Below are positions 6,613-14,148 of a stretch of 18,113 nt of DNA, in pieces. The DNA comes from JBKPNX01 sp046732855. GTDB taxonomy: Bacteria > Pseudomonadota > Alphaproteobacteria > Geminicoccales > Geminicoccaceae. The stretch is from assembly GCA_046732855.1 (NCBI GenBank), contig JBKPNX010000130.1, positions 1-18,113 on the forward strand, read 5' to 3'. The first letter of the stretch is position 1. Each line of letters opens with the position of its first letter. The position numbers were made by a program, and so were the translations under genes. Below the pieces are notes generated by a model, which did not search any database, was not told the origin of the DNA, and saw nothing but the letters and a program-made list of their open reading frames with translations.

Positions 6613-7818
6613 ATGTCGATCAGGACCAAAATCATTCGATCGTTTGCGCCAACCATCGCCGCCGCGGCGCTGGCGACCGCATCGCTGTCCGGTCCCGCCG
6701 GCGCGCAGAACGTGCTCAAGGTCGGGGTACTCGGCGTGATGAGTGGTCCGGCCGCGTCCTGGGGCTTGGTCAACAAGTACTGTGCCGAAGCCACTGCTCA
6801 GATGTTCAACGACCAGGGTGGCGTCGACATCGGGGGCGAAAAGTACAAGATCGAGATTGTCAGCATCGACGACAAAAACGACCCCAAGCTCGCGGTGTCC
6901 GGCGCCGAAAGACTGACCCAGCAGGAAGGCATCCACTACATCATCGGGCCGAACGTCGATACCACGGCGGCCAGCGTCGTACCCGTCGTGGAGAAGAATG
7001 GGGCGATCAACATCCCCTACGCGTTCTCGAAGCAGCTCTACACGGCGCCGCGCGAGAACTCGATTCTGGGCATGATCGCTTCTTACCAAGCGGGCCCGAT
7101 CATCTACAAGTATCTCATGGACGAGAAGGCCGTGAAGTCGGTCGCCTTTCTCGCCCGGAACGAGTCGGATCCTTTGAACCAGCGCAACGAGGGCGTCGCG
7201 GCGGCCAAGGATCTGGGGCTCGAGATCGTTTCGTCGGAAGATACCTATGAACCCGGCACGACCGATTTCTTCCCGGTCATGTCGAAGGTGGTGAGCGGCA
7301 ACCCCGACCTGATCGTGCTCTCGGGCGTGGCGCCCTCGGACGCGCCGCTGCTGATTCGCACCGCTCGCGAGCTGGGCTACGCGGGACTGCTCAGCACCGA
7401 GACCGCGCAGGACGCGAAGATCCTGAGCGAGGTCGCGGGAGATACCGCCAATGGGTTCATCTCGGTCGGCGGCGCGAGCACACCCGAGATCCGCTCCGAC
7501 TACATGGAGCAGTTCGCCAAGCATTACGACCAGGTCGCCGGCGAATGGAACGACGAGGCGGGCACCAAAGTGTACGCGCTCGAGATCATTCTCGCCACGC
7601 TGCAGAAGGCAGGCAAGCCGGCGATCGACGATGTCGACAAGTTCAAGGCTGCGATTCCCGATTTCAGCATCAAAAACCCGTTTCTCAAGGAAGAGCAGAA
7701 ACTGAGCTATGTGGGCAACAAATACTTCGGGCAGCAGCGCCAGATCGGCGTGCCGATGGTCGTCAACGAGTTCCAGGGTGGCGAATTCAAGACATTGTTC
7801 GTCGGCAGCGTCGAGTAG
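6613..7818 (+). CDS. ABC transporter substrate-binding protein, HAAT type
   Basis: This 401-residue periplasmic binding protein is of the LivK/Peripla_BP_6 type. The ATG at 6613 is chosen because a strong AGAGGAGG lies just upstream and a normal Sec signal peptide follows: basic n-region, hydrophobic residues 12-27, likely cleavage after AGA at residue 31. The mature part starts LKVGVLGVMSGPAASWG, the typical ligand-lobe start, and continues with NDQGGVDIGGEKYKIEI and SIDDKNDPKLAVSGAERL. Branched-chain amino acid, amide, urea and aromatic acid receptors share this fold, so the ligand is open. Nearby ureide genes suggest allantoin, allantoate or a related ureide. It leads an operon with two permease and two ATPase genes. 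A 94-bp gap with strong hairpins follows, which could raise its expression relative to the permeases. Confidence 0.92.
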   Translation: MSIRTKIIRSFAPTIAAAALATASLSGPAGAQNVLKVGVLGVMSGPAASWGLVNKYCAEATAQMFNDQGGVDIGGEKYKIEIVSIDDKNDPKLAVSGAERLTQQEGIHYIIGPNVDTTAASVVPVVEKNGAINIPYAFSKQLYTAPRENSILGMIASYQAGPIIYKYLMDEKAVKSVAFLARNESDPLNQRNEGVAAAKDLGLEIVSSEDTYEPGTTDFFPVMSKVVSGNPDLIVLSGVAPSDAPLLIRTARELGYAGLLSTETAQDAKILSEVAGDTANGFISVGGASTPEIRSDYMEQFAKHYDQVAGEWNDEAGTKVYALEIILATLQKAGKPAIDDVDKFKAAIPDFSIKNPFLKEEQKLSYVGNKYFGQQRQIGVPMVVNEFQGGEFKTLFVGSVE

Positions 7819-7826
7819 TGGGGCGA

Positions 7827-7871
7827 GGGCGTCGGAAACTCCGACGCTTCCGACGCCCGGCGCCCGGGCGC
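7827..7871 (+). promoter_or_regulatory. Alternative hairpins between SBP and permease genes
   Basis: Two hairpins share one left arm. GCGTCGG (7829-7835) pairs with CCGACGC (7841-7847) across a 5-base loop. The longer GGGCGTCGG (7827-7835) pairs with CCGACGCCC (7850-7858) across a 14-base loop. Only one can form at a time. A perfect 12-bp palindrome GCGCCCGGGCGC follows at 7860-7871. There is no T-run, so this is not a standard intrinsic terminator. It may stabilise the upstream mRNA end or attenuate transcription into the permease genes. Confidence 0.5.
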
Positions 7872-7912
7872 AGCCACCCCGCGCATCAGCACGGGACCAA
7901 GAGGATTCGGCC

Positions 7913-8773
7913 ATGGAGCAGGTTCTGATCAATGGCGTCGTGCTCTCGGCCAATTACGCGCTGATCGCGCTCGGCATCACGCTGATCTTCGGCATCCTCG
8001 GCATCTTGAACTTCGCCCACGGGCAGATGTTCATGATCGGCGGCTTCATGGTCTATTACGTGTACGCCGTCTTTGGCTTGCCATATCTGCTGGCCTTGGC
8101 GACCGCTGCGGTAGTGGTCGGGCTGATCGGAGTGGCCTTCGAGGTCCTGTTCTTCCGGCGGGTACTGAGAATCGCCAAACGCGAGGAGAACAGCATGCTG
8201 CTCGCGGTCGGGACGGCGCTCCTGCTCGAGAACATCGCGCTGTTCGCATTCGGCGAGAAGCAGCGGGGCGTGCCGCCGCTGGTCGGCGGCGTCTTTCGGA
8301 TCGGCGATGCCTTCCTGCCGACCGGACGCCTGCTGGTGGTCGTCCTGGCCATCGTGCTGATCGCCGCCCTCTTGCTGTTCGTCCAGTACACCAAGCCCGG
8401 GCGGGCGATGCGCGCGCTCGCTCAGGACCGCGAGGCGACGCTGCTGATGGGCGTGGACGTCGACCGGATCTCGGCGCTCGGATTTGGCATCGGCGCCATG
8501 CTCGCGGGCCTCGCCGGCGGGCTCCTGATCACGATCTCGGCGGTCAACGCCGGGATCGGCACGGTCACGTCGATCAAAGCGTTCATCATGATCATGGTCG
8601 GCGGTGCAGGCGTGGTCGCGGGCGCGATCCTCGGCGCGATCGTGCTCGGCTTTGCCGAGGCGATCGGCTACGCCCTGATCCCGGGCTCGATCACGTACCT
8701 GCTGATCTTCGTCGGCCTGATCCTGTTCCTGATCATTCGGCCGCAGGGGGTCATGGGCAAACCCTGGGGCTGA
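7913..8773 (+). CDS. livH: HAAT ABC transporter permease, LivH type
   Basis: This 286-residue inner-membrane permease has about eight hydrophobic segments. It starts MEQVLINGVVLSANYALIAL, typical of LivH/BraD, and carries ITLIFGILGILNFAHGQMFM (residues 23-42), the conserved segment of the family. The cytoplasmic loop YTKPGRAMRALAQDREATLL (about residues 161-180) is the ATPase coupling region. The end LFLIIRPQGVMGKPWG is also a family signature. The start follows a purine-rich AAGAGGA motif about 8 bases upstream. It pairs with the LivM-type permease to form the membrane channel for the solute delivered by the binding protein. The symbol is by family; the real substrate is probably a ureide rather than leucine, judging only from neighbours. 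Confidence 0.92.
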   Translation: MEQVLINGVVLSANYALIALGITLIFGILGILNFAHGQMFMIGGFMVYYVYAVFGLPYLLALATAAVVVGLIGVAFEVLFFRRVLRIAKREENSMLLAVGTALLLENIALFAFGEKQRGVPPLVGGVFRIGDAFLPTGRLLVVVLAIVLIAALLLFVQYTKPGRAMRALAQDREATLLMGVDVDRISALGFGIGAMLAGLAGGLLITISAVNAGIGTVTSIKAFIMIMVGGAGVVAGAILGAIVLGFAEAIGYALIPGSITYLLIFVGLILFLIIRPQGVMGKPWG

Positions 8774-8818
8774 GCGAGCGCGGCAGCATGGGCTGAATGC
8801 GAGGGATGTGTCACCGCC

Positions 8819-9868
8819 ATGCCGCCCGAGCGACGACCCGGAGCGACTACCGAACTCTCGAACGCGGCCCGGCTGGGCCTCACGCCGGCCCGCGCGGCCT
8901 GGATCGCGCTTCTGGTCCTGGTCGCCCTGGTGGCGATCCCGGTCGCACTCAGCAATCAGCCGTATTTCCTCAACGTGCTGACCAACGCTTCGGCGCTCGC
9001 GTTCATCAGTCTCGGCGTGTGGGTAACCTTCTCGATCGGTCGGATCAACATCGCCCAGGGCGCCTTCGCCATGATCGGCGGGTACACGACCGCGATCCTC
9101 TCGACCCGTTACGGGCTCTCGTTCTGGCTATGCCTGCCGCTCTCGGCGCTGCTCGCAGCCGGTATCGGCGCTCTGATCGGCTGGCCGATCCTCCGCCTGA
9201 GGGGCGTGTACTTCGCGATGATCACGCTCAGCCTGACCGAGGCGGTGCGGCTCGCCTTTCTGAACGGCGGCGAATTCACCCAGGGGGCGACCGGCATCGT
9301 CAACATCCCACGCCCGGCCGGCATCGACGATCCGGTCGCGTTCTACCTGTTGGCAGTGGCGCTGCTGCTGCTCGGCCTGCTCGCGGTGTGGCGGCTCTCG
9401 ACCAGCCGGATCGGTTGGGTGTTCCGCTCCCTGCGGCTGAACGAGGAACTGGCCTCGAGCATCGGCATTGACATCGCCAGGTATCGCGTGATCGCGTTCG
9501 CGTTCTCTTGCGCCCTGGGCGGCGCGGGTGGCGCCTTTTTCGCCGTTTTCCTGCAGAACATCTATCCGGCAAGCTACAGCGTCGTCGATTCCGTCAACTT
9601 CATGCTGTACTGCTTTTTGGGCGGGCTCGAGTTTGTTCTTGGGCCTGTGGTCGGGGCCTTTCTCCTGGTCATCGGTTTCGAGGTGTTACAAGGACTGCAA
9701 GAATACCAGTCGCTCATGTACGGGATTTTGATGATCGCGGTGATCCTGTGGCTGCCCAATGGGATCCTGAGCCTGAAACTGCCCAGCCGGGAGGCGAGCG
9801 CCGCCGATCCGGACGTCGAGCCTGTCGCCGCGCCGTCCGACACCGCGGCGGGCCGCACCGGTGGATGA
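8819..9868 (+). CDS. livM: HAAT ABC transporter permease, LivM type
   Basis: This 349-residue permease is the partner of the LivH-type protein. After about 27 polar residues come about nine hydrophobic segments. Family motifs are ASALAFISLGVWVTFSIGRI, then NIAQGAFAMIGGYTTAIL, LRLRGVYFAMITLSLTEAVR and the ATPase-coupling loop FRSLRLNEELASSIGIDIAR. SYSVVDSVNFMLYCFLGGLE replaces the commoner 'SVxxLxMVVlGGlGt' stretch. The tail after SLKLPSRE is polar and rich in Ala, Pro and Asp, as in many alphaproteobacterial LivM proteins. The gene starts 45 bp after livH, with GAGGG about 14 bases upstream, a rather long spacing. Its stop codon overlaps an in-frame ATG of the next gene as ATGA, so translation is probably coupled. 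Confidence 0.92.
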   Translation: MPPERRPGATTELSNAARLGLTPARAAWIALLVLVALVAIPVALSNQPYFLNVLTNASALAFISLGVWVTFSIGRINIAQGAFAMIGGYTTAILSTRYGLSFWLCLPLSALLAAGIGALIGWPILRLRGVYFAMITLSLTEAVRLAFLNGGEFTQGATGIVNIPRPAGIDDPVAFYLLAVALLLLGLLAVWRLSTSRIGWVFRSLRLNEELASSIGIDIARYRVIAFAFSCALGGAGGAFFAVFLQNIYPASYSVVDSVNFMLYCFLGGLEFVLGPVVGAFLLVIGFEVLQGLQEYQSLMYGILMIAVILWLPNGILSLKLPSREASAADPDVEPVAAPSDTAAGRTGG

Positions 9869-9885
9869 CCGCAGGAGTCCGGGCA

Positions 9886-10662
9886 GTGAGTCTGCTGCGC
9901 GTCCAGAACGTCACCAAGCGCTTCGGCGGCCTCATAGCGATCGACCAGGTCAGCTTCGACGTCGAGGCCGGCGAGATCGTCTCCGTGATCGGCCCCAACG
10001 GCGCCGGCAAGAGCACGTTGTTCAAGGTGATCACGTCGTTCCTGAAGCCCACCGCTGGCTCGGTCTCGTTCGAGGGCGAGCAGATCAGCGGGCTGCAGCC
10101 GCACGTCGTGGCCCGCCGCGGCGTGGTCCGCACGTTCCAGGAAAGCACGATCTTCAAGGAGATGACCGCGCTCGAGAACGTGGTCGTCGCTCATCATCTG
10201 CGGGTGCGCGCGGGGACGCTTGGCATTTATTTCGCCGGACCGGTGGCGCGCGCCGACGAACAGCGGTTTCGCGACCGGGCCGCCGAAATCCTCGACTACC
10301 TTGGCCTCGGCCGGGTCAAGCACATGCCGGCGCGAAACCTGCCGCACGGCTACCTGCGGGCGCTCGGCATAGCGCTCGCGATGGCGACCGAGCCCAAGCT
10401 CCTGCTGCTCGACGAGCCGTTCGCCGGGATGAACACCGAGGAGAAGGAGCGCGCGGTGGAGATGGTGCGCGGCATCCGTGATCGGGGCGTCACGGTGCTT
10501 CTGGTCGAGCACGACATGCCGTCGGTGATGCGGATCAGCGATCGCATCGTGGTGCTCAACTTCGGCAGCAAAATCGCCGAAGGAGCGCCCGGCGCGATTC
10601 AGCGCGACCCGGCAGTGATCGAAGCGTATCTCGGGCGTGAGGACGAGGAGCTCGGCGCCTGA
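9886..10662 (+). CDS. livG: HAAT ABC transporter ATPase, LivG type
   Basis: This 258-residue cytoplasmic ATPase powers the transporter. Walker A is GPNGAGKST (residues 36-44), the Q-loop is TFQESTIF (83-90), Walker B is LLLLDEP (172-178), and the switch histidine lies in LLVEHDMPSVM. The ABC signature is unusual: NLPHGYLRALGIALAMA (151-167) stands where LivG proteins usually have LSYGxQRRLEIARALA, so the usual Ser and Gln are replaced. The long insert typical of LivG (about residues 100-130) is present. GTG 9886 is chosen because AGGAG lies 8 bases upstream and homologues start SLLRVxNVTKRFGG. ATG 9865, overlapping the livM stop, would add seven residues and is possible. It precedes the LivF-type gene by 14 bp. 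Confidence 0.9.
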   Translation: MSLLRVQNVTKRFGGLIAIDQVSFDVEAGEIVSVIGPNGAGKSTLFKVITSFLKPTAGSVSFEGEQISGLQPHVVARRGVVRTFQESTIFKEMTALENVVVAHHLRVRAGTLGIYFAGPVARADEQRFRDRAAEILDYLGLGRVKHMPARNLPHGYLRALGIALAMATEPKLLLLDEPFAGMNTEEKERAVEMVRGIRDRGVTVLLVEHDMPSVMRISDRIVVLNFGSKIAEGAPGAIQRDPAVIEAYLGREDEELGA

Positions 10663-10676
10663 GCCGGGAGTGGCGC

Positions 10677-11387
10677 ATGTACTTTGCCGTCCGCGATCTC
10701 TCGGTGCGTTACGACAAGGTGCAGGCGCTCGAGCGCGTCTCGCTCGAGCTCGAGCAGGGCAAGATCATGGCGCTGATCGGCGCGAACGGCGCCGGCAAGA
10801 CGACGACGCTCCGCGCGATCACGGGCCTGACCAGGCCGGCAGGCGGCGAGATCTGGTTCGCGGACGAGCGCCTCGACCGGCTGAGCCCGACCGAGATCTG
10901 CGGCCGCGGCGTCGCCATGGTACCCGAGGGGCGCCACGTCTACCCATTCATGTCGGTCCGGGACAATCTCCTGATGGGCGCCTATCGGCGCACGGACAAG
11001 GCCGGCATCAAGCAGGATCTCGAGAAGGTCTTCACCCGTTTCCCGCGCCTGAAGGAACGCATGCGCCAGCAGGGCGGCACGCTGTCGGGCGGTGAGCAGG
11101 AGATGCTCGCCGTCGCCCGCGCCCTGATGGCGCAACCGAGGCTGCTGCTGCTCGACGAGCCCTCGCTCGGCCTCGCGCCGATGGTCGTGCGCGAGATCGC
11201 TCGGCTGATCACCGCGGTCAACCGCGAAGACGGCGTGAGCGTGATTTTGGTCGAGCAGAATTCGCGCATGGCGCTCAGGATCGCCTCGCACGCCTATGTG
11301 CTCGAGACCGGCCGTGTGGCGCTCGCGGGCCCCTCTGCCGAGCTGGTCAACAACGACCACGTTCGCCGGCTGTACCTCGGCGGCTGA
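10677..11387 (+). CDS. livF: HAAT ABC transporter ATPase, LivF type
   Basis: This 236-residue ATPase is the second nucleotide-binding subunit. It has a complete set of ABC motifs: Walker A GANGAGKT (residues 35-42), the LivF-typical VAMVPEGRHVYPFMSVRDNL (79-98) carrying the Q-loop equivalent, signature TLSGGEQEMLAVARAL (135-150), Walker B LLLLDEPSLGLAP (156-168) and the His-loop replacement VEQN typical of LivF. Length matches the family. GGGAG lies about 6 bases before the ATG and the livG stop is 14 bp upstream, so it is the last gene of the transporter operon. Because LivG has a degenerate signature while LivF is canonical, the two ATP sites may be unequal. The following 396 bp before pucG hold no clear terminator. 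Confidence 0.93.
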   Translation: MYFAVRDLSVRYDKVQALERVSLELEQGKIMALIGANGAGKTTTLRAITGLTRPAGGEIWFADERLDRLSPTEICGRGVAMVPEGRHVYPFMSVRDNLLMGAYRRTDKAGIKQDLEKVFTRFPRLKERMRQQGGTLSGGEQEMLAVARALMAQPRLLLLDEPSLGLAPMVVREIARLITAVNREDGVSVILVEQNSRMALRIASHAYVLETGRVALAGPSAELVNNDHVRRLYLGG

Positions 11388-11783
11388 TCCAATAGCGGGT
11401 AGAGGCAGCCGGCCACGGCGGGTCATTGGCATTCGATAAATCCCGCACATACGATGGCCACCTCCAAGGAGGTCGTGGTGCCGAAGGAAACGACTCTGCG
11501 ACCGGGTCAGCGAGACGCTGTTGATCGGGCGGCTCGATGGCGAAGACGTGCGGAAAACGGCGATGGAGGGGTGGGCATAGCTGAGCCGCCGGTCATGGCC
11601 ATCGAGACGACCGCCGGACCCGCCATGTTGCCGCGGCCGCGATCGGCGAGGCGGCGGTGTTCCGCGGACTGCTCTCCAGCGACGTGCCGGTGCCCAAATG
11701 ACGTCGATGGCGTGAGCCGAGGGCACCTAAGATCCGGGCCCCTCGAGGCTCAGCCAGATGTCGCCGCGGCGAGGGGAATTGCG
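11388..11783. other. Spacer with possible coding remnants
   Basis: No intact gene is seen between livF and pucG. Two short plus-strand stretches look protein-like but are in different frames and end in stops. One reads LCDRVSETLLIGRLDGEDVR and ends at a TAG at 11578-11580. The other reads AAAAIGEAAVFRGLLSSDVP and ends at a TGA at 11699-11701. They could be scraps of a deleted gene; I do not recognise the family. The open frame continuous with pucG reaches back to 11454, but that extension has no resemblance to PucG. GAGGGG at 11771-11776 is the pucG ribosome binding site. Confidence 0.35.
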
Positions 11784-13085
11784 ATGACCGATCCCGTGAC
11801 GGATCCGATGACCGAGCTGAATCCGCCGCCCCGGCTGCTGCTGGGGCCGGGGCCGATCAACGCCGACCCACGCGTGTTGCGCGCCCTGTCCATGCCGCTG
11901 CTGGGCCAGTTCGACCCGGCCTTCACCGCCTACATGGACGATACCATGGCGCTCTTGAGGCGGCTGTTCCAGACAACTAACCGCTGGGCGTTCCTGATCA
12001 ACGGCACCGCGCGCGCGGGAATCGAGGCGATCCTGGTCTCGCTGATCGCGCCGGGTGACCGGGTGCTGGTCCCCGTGTTCGGTCGCTTCGGCCATCTCCT
12101 GTGCGAGATCGCCGAACGCGCGGGCGGCGAGGTTCGGTCCATCGAGACGGCATGGGGCACGGTGTTCGCGCCCGGGACGATCGAGGATGCTATCGAGGAG
12201 ACCCGCCCCAAAGTCGTTGCTCTCGCCCACGGCGACACGTCGACCACCATGGTCCAGCCCCTCGACGAGATCGGCGCCGTCTGCCGGCGGTCGGGCGCGC
12301 TGCTCTACGTGGACGCGACGGCGACCATCGCCGGCATGGATCTCATGGTGGACGCCTGGCAGATCGACGCCGTCTCCGCCGGCCTCCAGAAATGCCTGTC
12401 GGGACCGCCGGGATCGGCGCCGGTCACGTTCAACGAGCGTGTGGTCGAGGCGGTCTTGCGGCGCAAGCACGTCGAGAAAGGTATCCAGCCCGAGGGCTTC
12501 GTCCCCGGCGAAGGCGCCCGCATCCGGTCCAACTACTTCGATCTCGCGATGCTCATGGACTACTGGAGCAAGCTGCGCCTCAACCACCACACCGAATCGA
12601 CGTCGATGCTCTATGCCGCCCGCGAATGCGCGCGCATCGTGCTCGCCGAGGGGCTGGCGGCGTGCGTCGAGCGCCACGCCCTGACCAGCGCCGCCCTGAC
12701 CGCGGGCCTCAGGGCCATGGGCCTGGAGCTGTTCGGCGACCAGGCGCACAAGATGGCGAACGTCACCGGCGTGGTCATCCCCGCGGGCATCGACGGTGAG
12801 GCGGTGCGCGCGAGCCTGCTGGACGACTTCGGCATCGAGATCGGAACCTCCTTCGGCCCCCTCAAGGGCCGCATCTGGCGCATCGGCATCATGGGTTACA
12901 ACTGCCGCAAGCAGAATACGCTCGCGTGCCTCGCGGCGCTCGAGGCGGTCCTGCGCCACCACGGATTCGCCGCTCCGGCCGGGGCCGCGGTGGACCAGGC
13001 TCTAGCAGTATACCGAGAGGCAGAGCGCCGGGCCCCGCTCGGACCCGCTGCACCCGCCGCCGGGTCGGCGCCGCCCAGCCGTTGA
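11784..13085 (+). CDS. pucG: (S)-ureidoglycine--glyoxylate aminotransferase
   Basis: This 433-residue class V aminotransferase uses pyridoxal phosphate. It starts at ATG 11784, 8 bases after GAGGGG. The family motif LLLGPGPINADPRVLRALS lies near the N-terminus, LINGTARAGIEA (residues 71-82) is the phosphate-cup region, VDATATIAG holds Asp177, and the cofactor lysine is Lys203 in SAGLQKCLSGPPGSAPVTF. The GLQKCL(S/G)GP form and RSNYFDLAMLMDYW plus RLNHHTESTSMLYAAREC are typical of PucG rather than of alanine- or serine-glyoxylate aminotransferases. PucG transfers the amino group of ureidoglycine to glyoxylate, giving oxalurate (N-carbamoyl-2-oxoglycine) and glycine. The next gene, allH, belongs to the enzyme that consumes oxalurate, which supports the assignment. 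The last 30 residues are Ala/Pro-rich and probably disordered. Specificity is inferred from motifs and neighbours. Confidence 0.85.
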   Translation: MTDPVTDPMTELNPPPRLLLGPGPINADPRVLRALSMPLLGQFDPAFTAYMDDTMALLRRLFQTTNRWAFLINGTARAGIEAILVSLIAPGDRVLVPVFGRFGHLLCEIAERAGGEVRSIETAWGTVFAPGTIEDAIEETRPKVVALAHGDTSTTMVQPLDEIGAVCRRSGALLYVDATATIAGMDLMVDAWQIDAVSAGLQKCLSGPPGSAPVTFNERVVEAVLRRKHVEKGIQPEGFVPGEGARIRSNYFDLAMLMDYWSKLRLNHHTESTSMLYAARECARIVLAEGLAACVERHALTSAALTAGLRAMGLELFGDQAHKMANVTGVVIPAGIDGEAVRASLLDDFGIEIGTSFGPLKGRIWRIGIMGYNCRKQNTLACLAALEAVLRHHGFAAPAGAAVDQALAVYREAERRAPLGPAAPAAGSAPPSR

Positions 13086-13206
13086 GGATCTCGTCTCGAG
13101 AGAGGCAAAATGGATCGATACGCATCGAGGTGTCGCCTGGCCCCGCATATCCGCTCTGCGCGAGCGGCAACCCGCGCCGCGCGACGTATCGGATCAGTCC
13201 CCGCTA

Positions 13207-14148
13207 ATGCGTGAGACGATTCCCGTCGTTGCCCTTGGATCGGCGGCCCGGCGGATCCTCGCGGAAGGCGGAGAAGGCAAGGTTCTGGCGGTCTTCAGGC
13301 GTGCTTTTTATCTGGAAGGCCGTGGCGGGCTCATCTGCCTCGGCCCCCTGTCCTTGGGCGCCGGCCCACTCAACCTTCTCTGCGCCAAGTGGCGGCCCGG
13401 CGAGCTGGCGCCCGGCATGCGGGCCCGACTGTCGGGCGCCGAGATCGGCCTCGCCGGCGGCGCCGTCTTCTCGCTCGCGGCGGCGAAGCATTGGCGGCCG
13501 CCACGACCCCCGGACTGGGACATGGCCGATCTGCGCCGCGGCCTGACGGGTCTCGCCCGGGCGGCGGATCGACGCGCTCCACGCGATGGCCTCGGCCGCC
13601 TGATCCCGGCCCTCGCGGAAGGCGGGCCGCGAGCGGCGGCGGACGACACCGCCTCTCCGCTCATGCGGCGGGGTGCGGAAGGCGCATCTGCCCTGGCAGA
13701 ATGGCTGGCCAGCGATGCTCGCCTGCCGCCTCCCGACCGAGCGCGCGTGCTGATCGGCTTGGGGCCAGGTCTGACGCCATCGGGCGACGATCTGATCGCC
13801 GGCGCCCTGGTCGCGCTCCGCGCCTTGGTCCGCCCAGAGGCGGCCGACCAGCTCGCCGCCTGGGCGCTCCCCCTGGCGGCTACGCGGACCGGCGTCATCA
13901 GCCGCGCCCATCTGATCTCAGCCGCCGCGGGCGAGGCGGCGGAGCCGCTGCACCGAGTCCTCGCCGCCATCTGCGCGACCGATGAGGTCGGTCTAGAGCG
14001 CGAACTCGACGCTGTCGACCGCATCGGTCATTGCTCGGGGTGGGACGCCCTCGTCGGCGTTGCGCTCGCGGGCGCCGCCGTCGCCGGTGTGCCGCCAATC
14101 GCGATGCACGCGGTGAGCAACCTCACGCCTGGGCGCGCCGCCGGCTGA
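13207..14148 (+). CDS. allH: DUF2877 protein, oxamate carbamoyltransferase subunit
   Basis: This 313-residue protein is of the DUF2877 family. Its marks are LIGLGPGLTPSGDDLIAGA (residues 182-200) and GHCSGWDALVGV (274-285). In E. coli the DUF2877 protein YlbF, renamed AllH, works with AllG (DUF1116) and FdrA as oxamate carbamoyltransferase, which converts oxalurate and phosphate to oxamate and carbamoyl phosphate. Both partners are encoded next door. It follows pucG by 121 bp on the same strand, and no good Shine-Dalgarno site is seen before the ATG. Its last 26 bases overlap the end of fdrA, which is on the opposite strand; this is odd because the subunits are normally expected to be made together. 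The middle (residues 95-160) is Arg/Ala/Pro-rich and may vary between homologues. Confidence 0.85.
   Translation: MRETIPVVALGSAARRILAEGGEGKVLAVFRRAFYLEGRGGLICLGPLSLGAGPLNLLCAKWRPGELAPGMRARLSGAEIGLAGGAVFSLAAAKHWRPPRPPDWDMADLRRGLTGLARAADRRAPRDGLGRLIPALAEGGPRAAADDTASPLMRRGAEGASALAEWLASDARLPPPDRARVLIGLGPGLTPSGDDLIAGALVALRALVRPEAADQLAAWALPLAATRTGVISRAHLISAAAGEAAEPLHRVLAAICATDEVGLERELDAVDRIGHCSGWDALVGVALAGAAVAGVPPIAMHAVSNLTPGRAAG

Noticed and set aside
6237..6794. Minus-strand frame over the divergent spacer and the start of the binding-protein gene
   Set aside because: It overlaps the convincing signal peptide and N-terminus of the binding protein and shows no recognisable family.
11454..11783. 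N-terminal extension of PucG
   Set aside because: The extra 110 codons do not resemble PucG, and ATG 11784 has a good ribosome binding site followed by the family's usual start.
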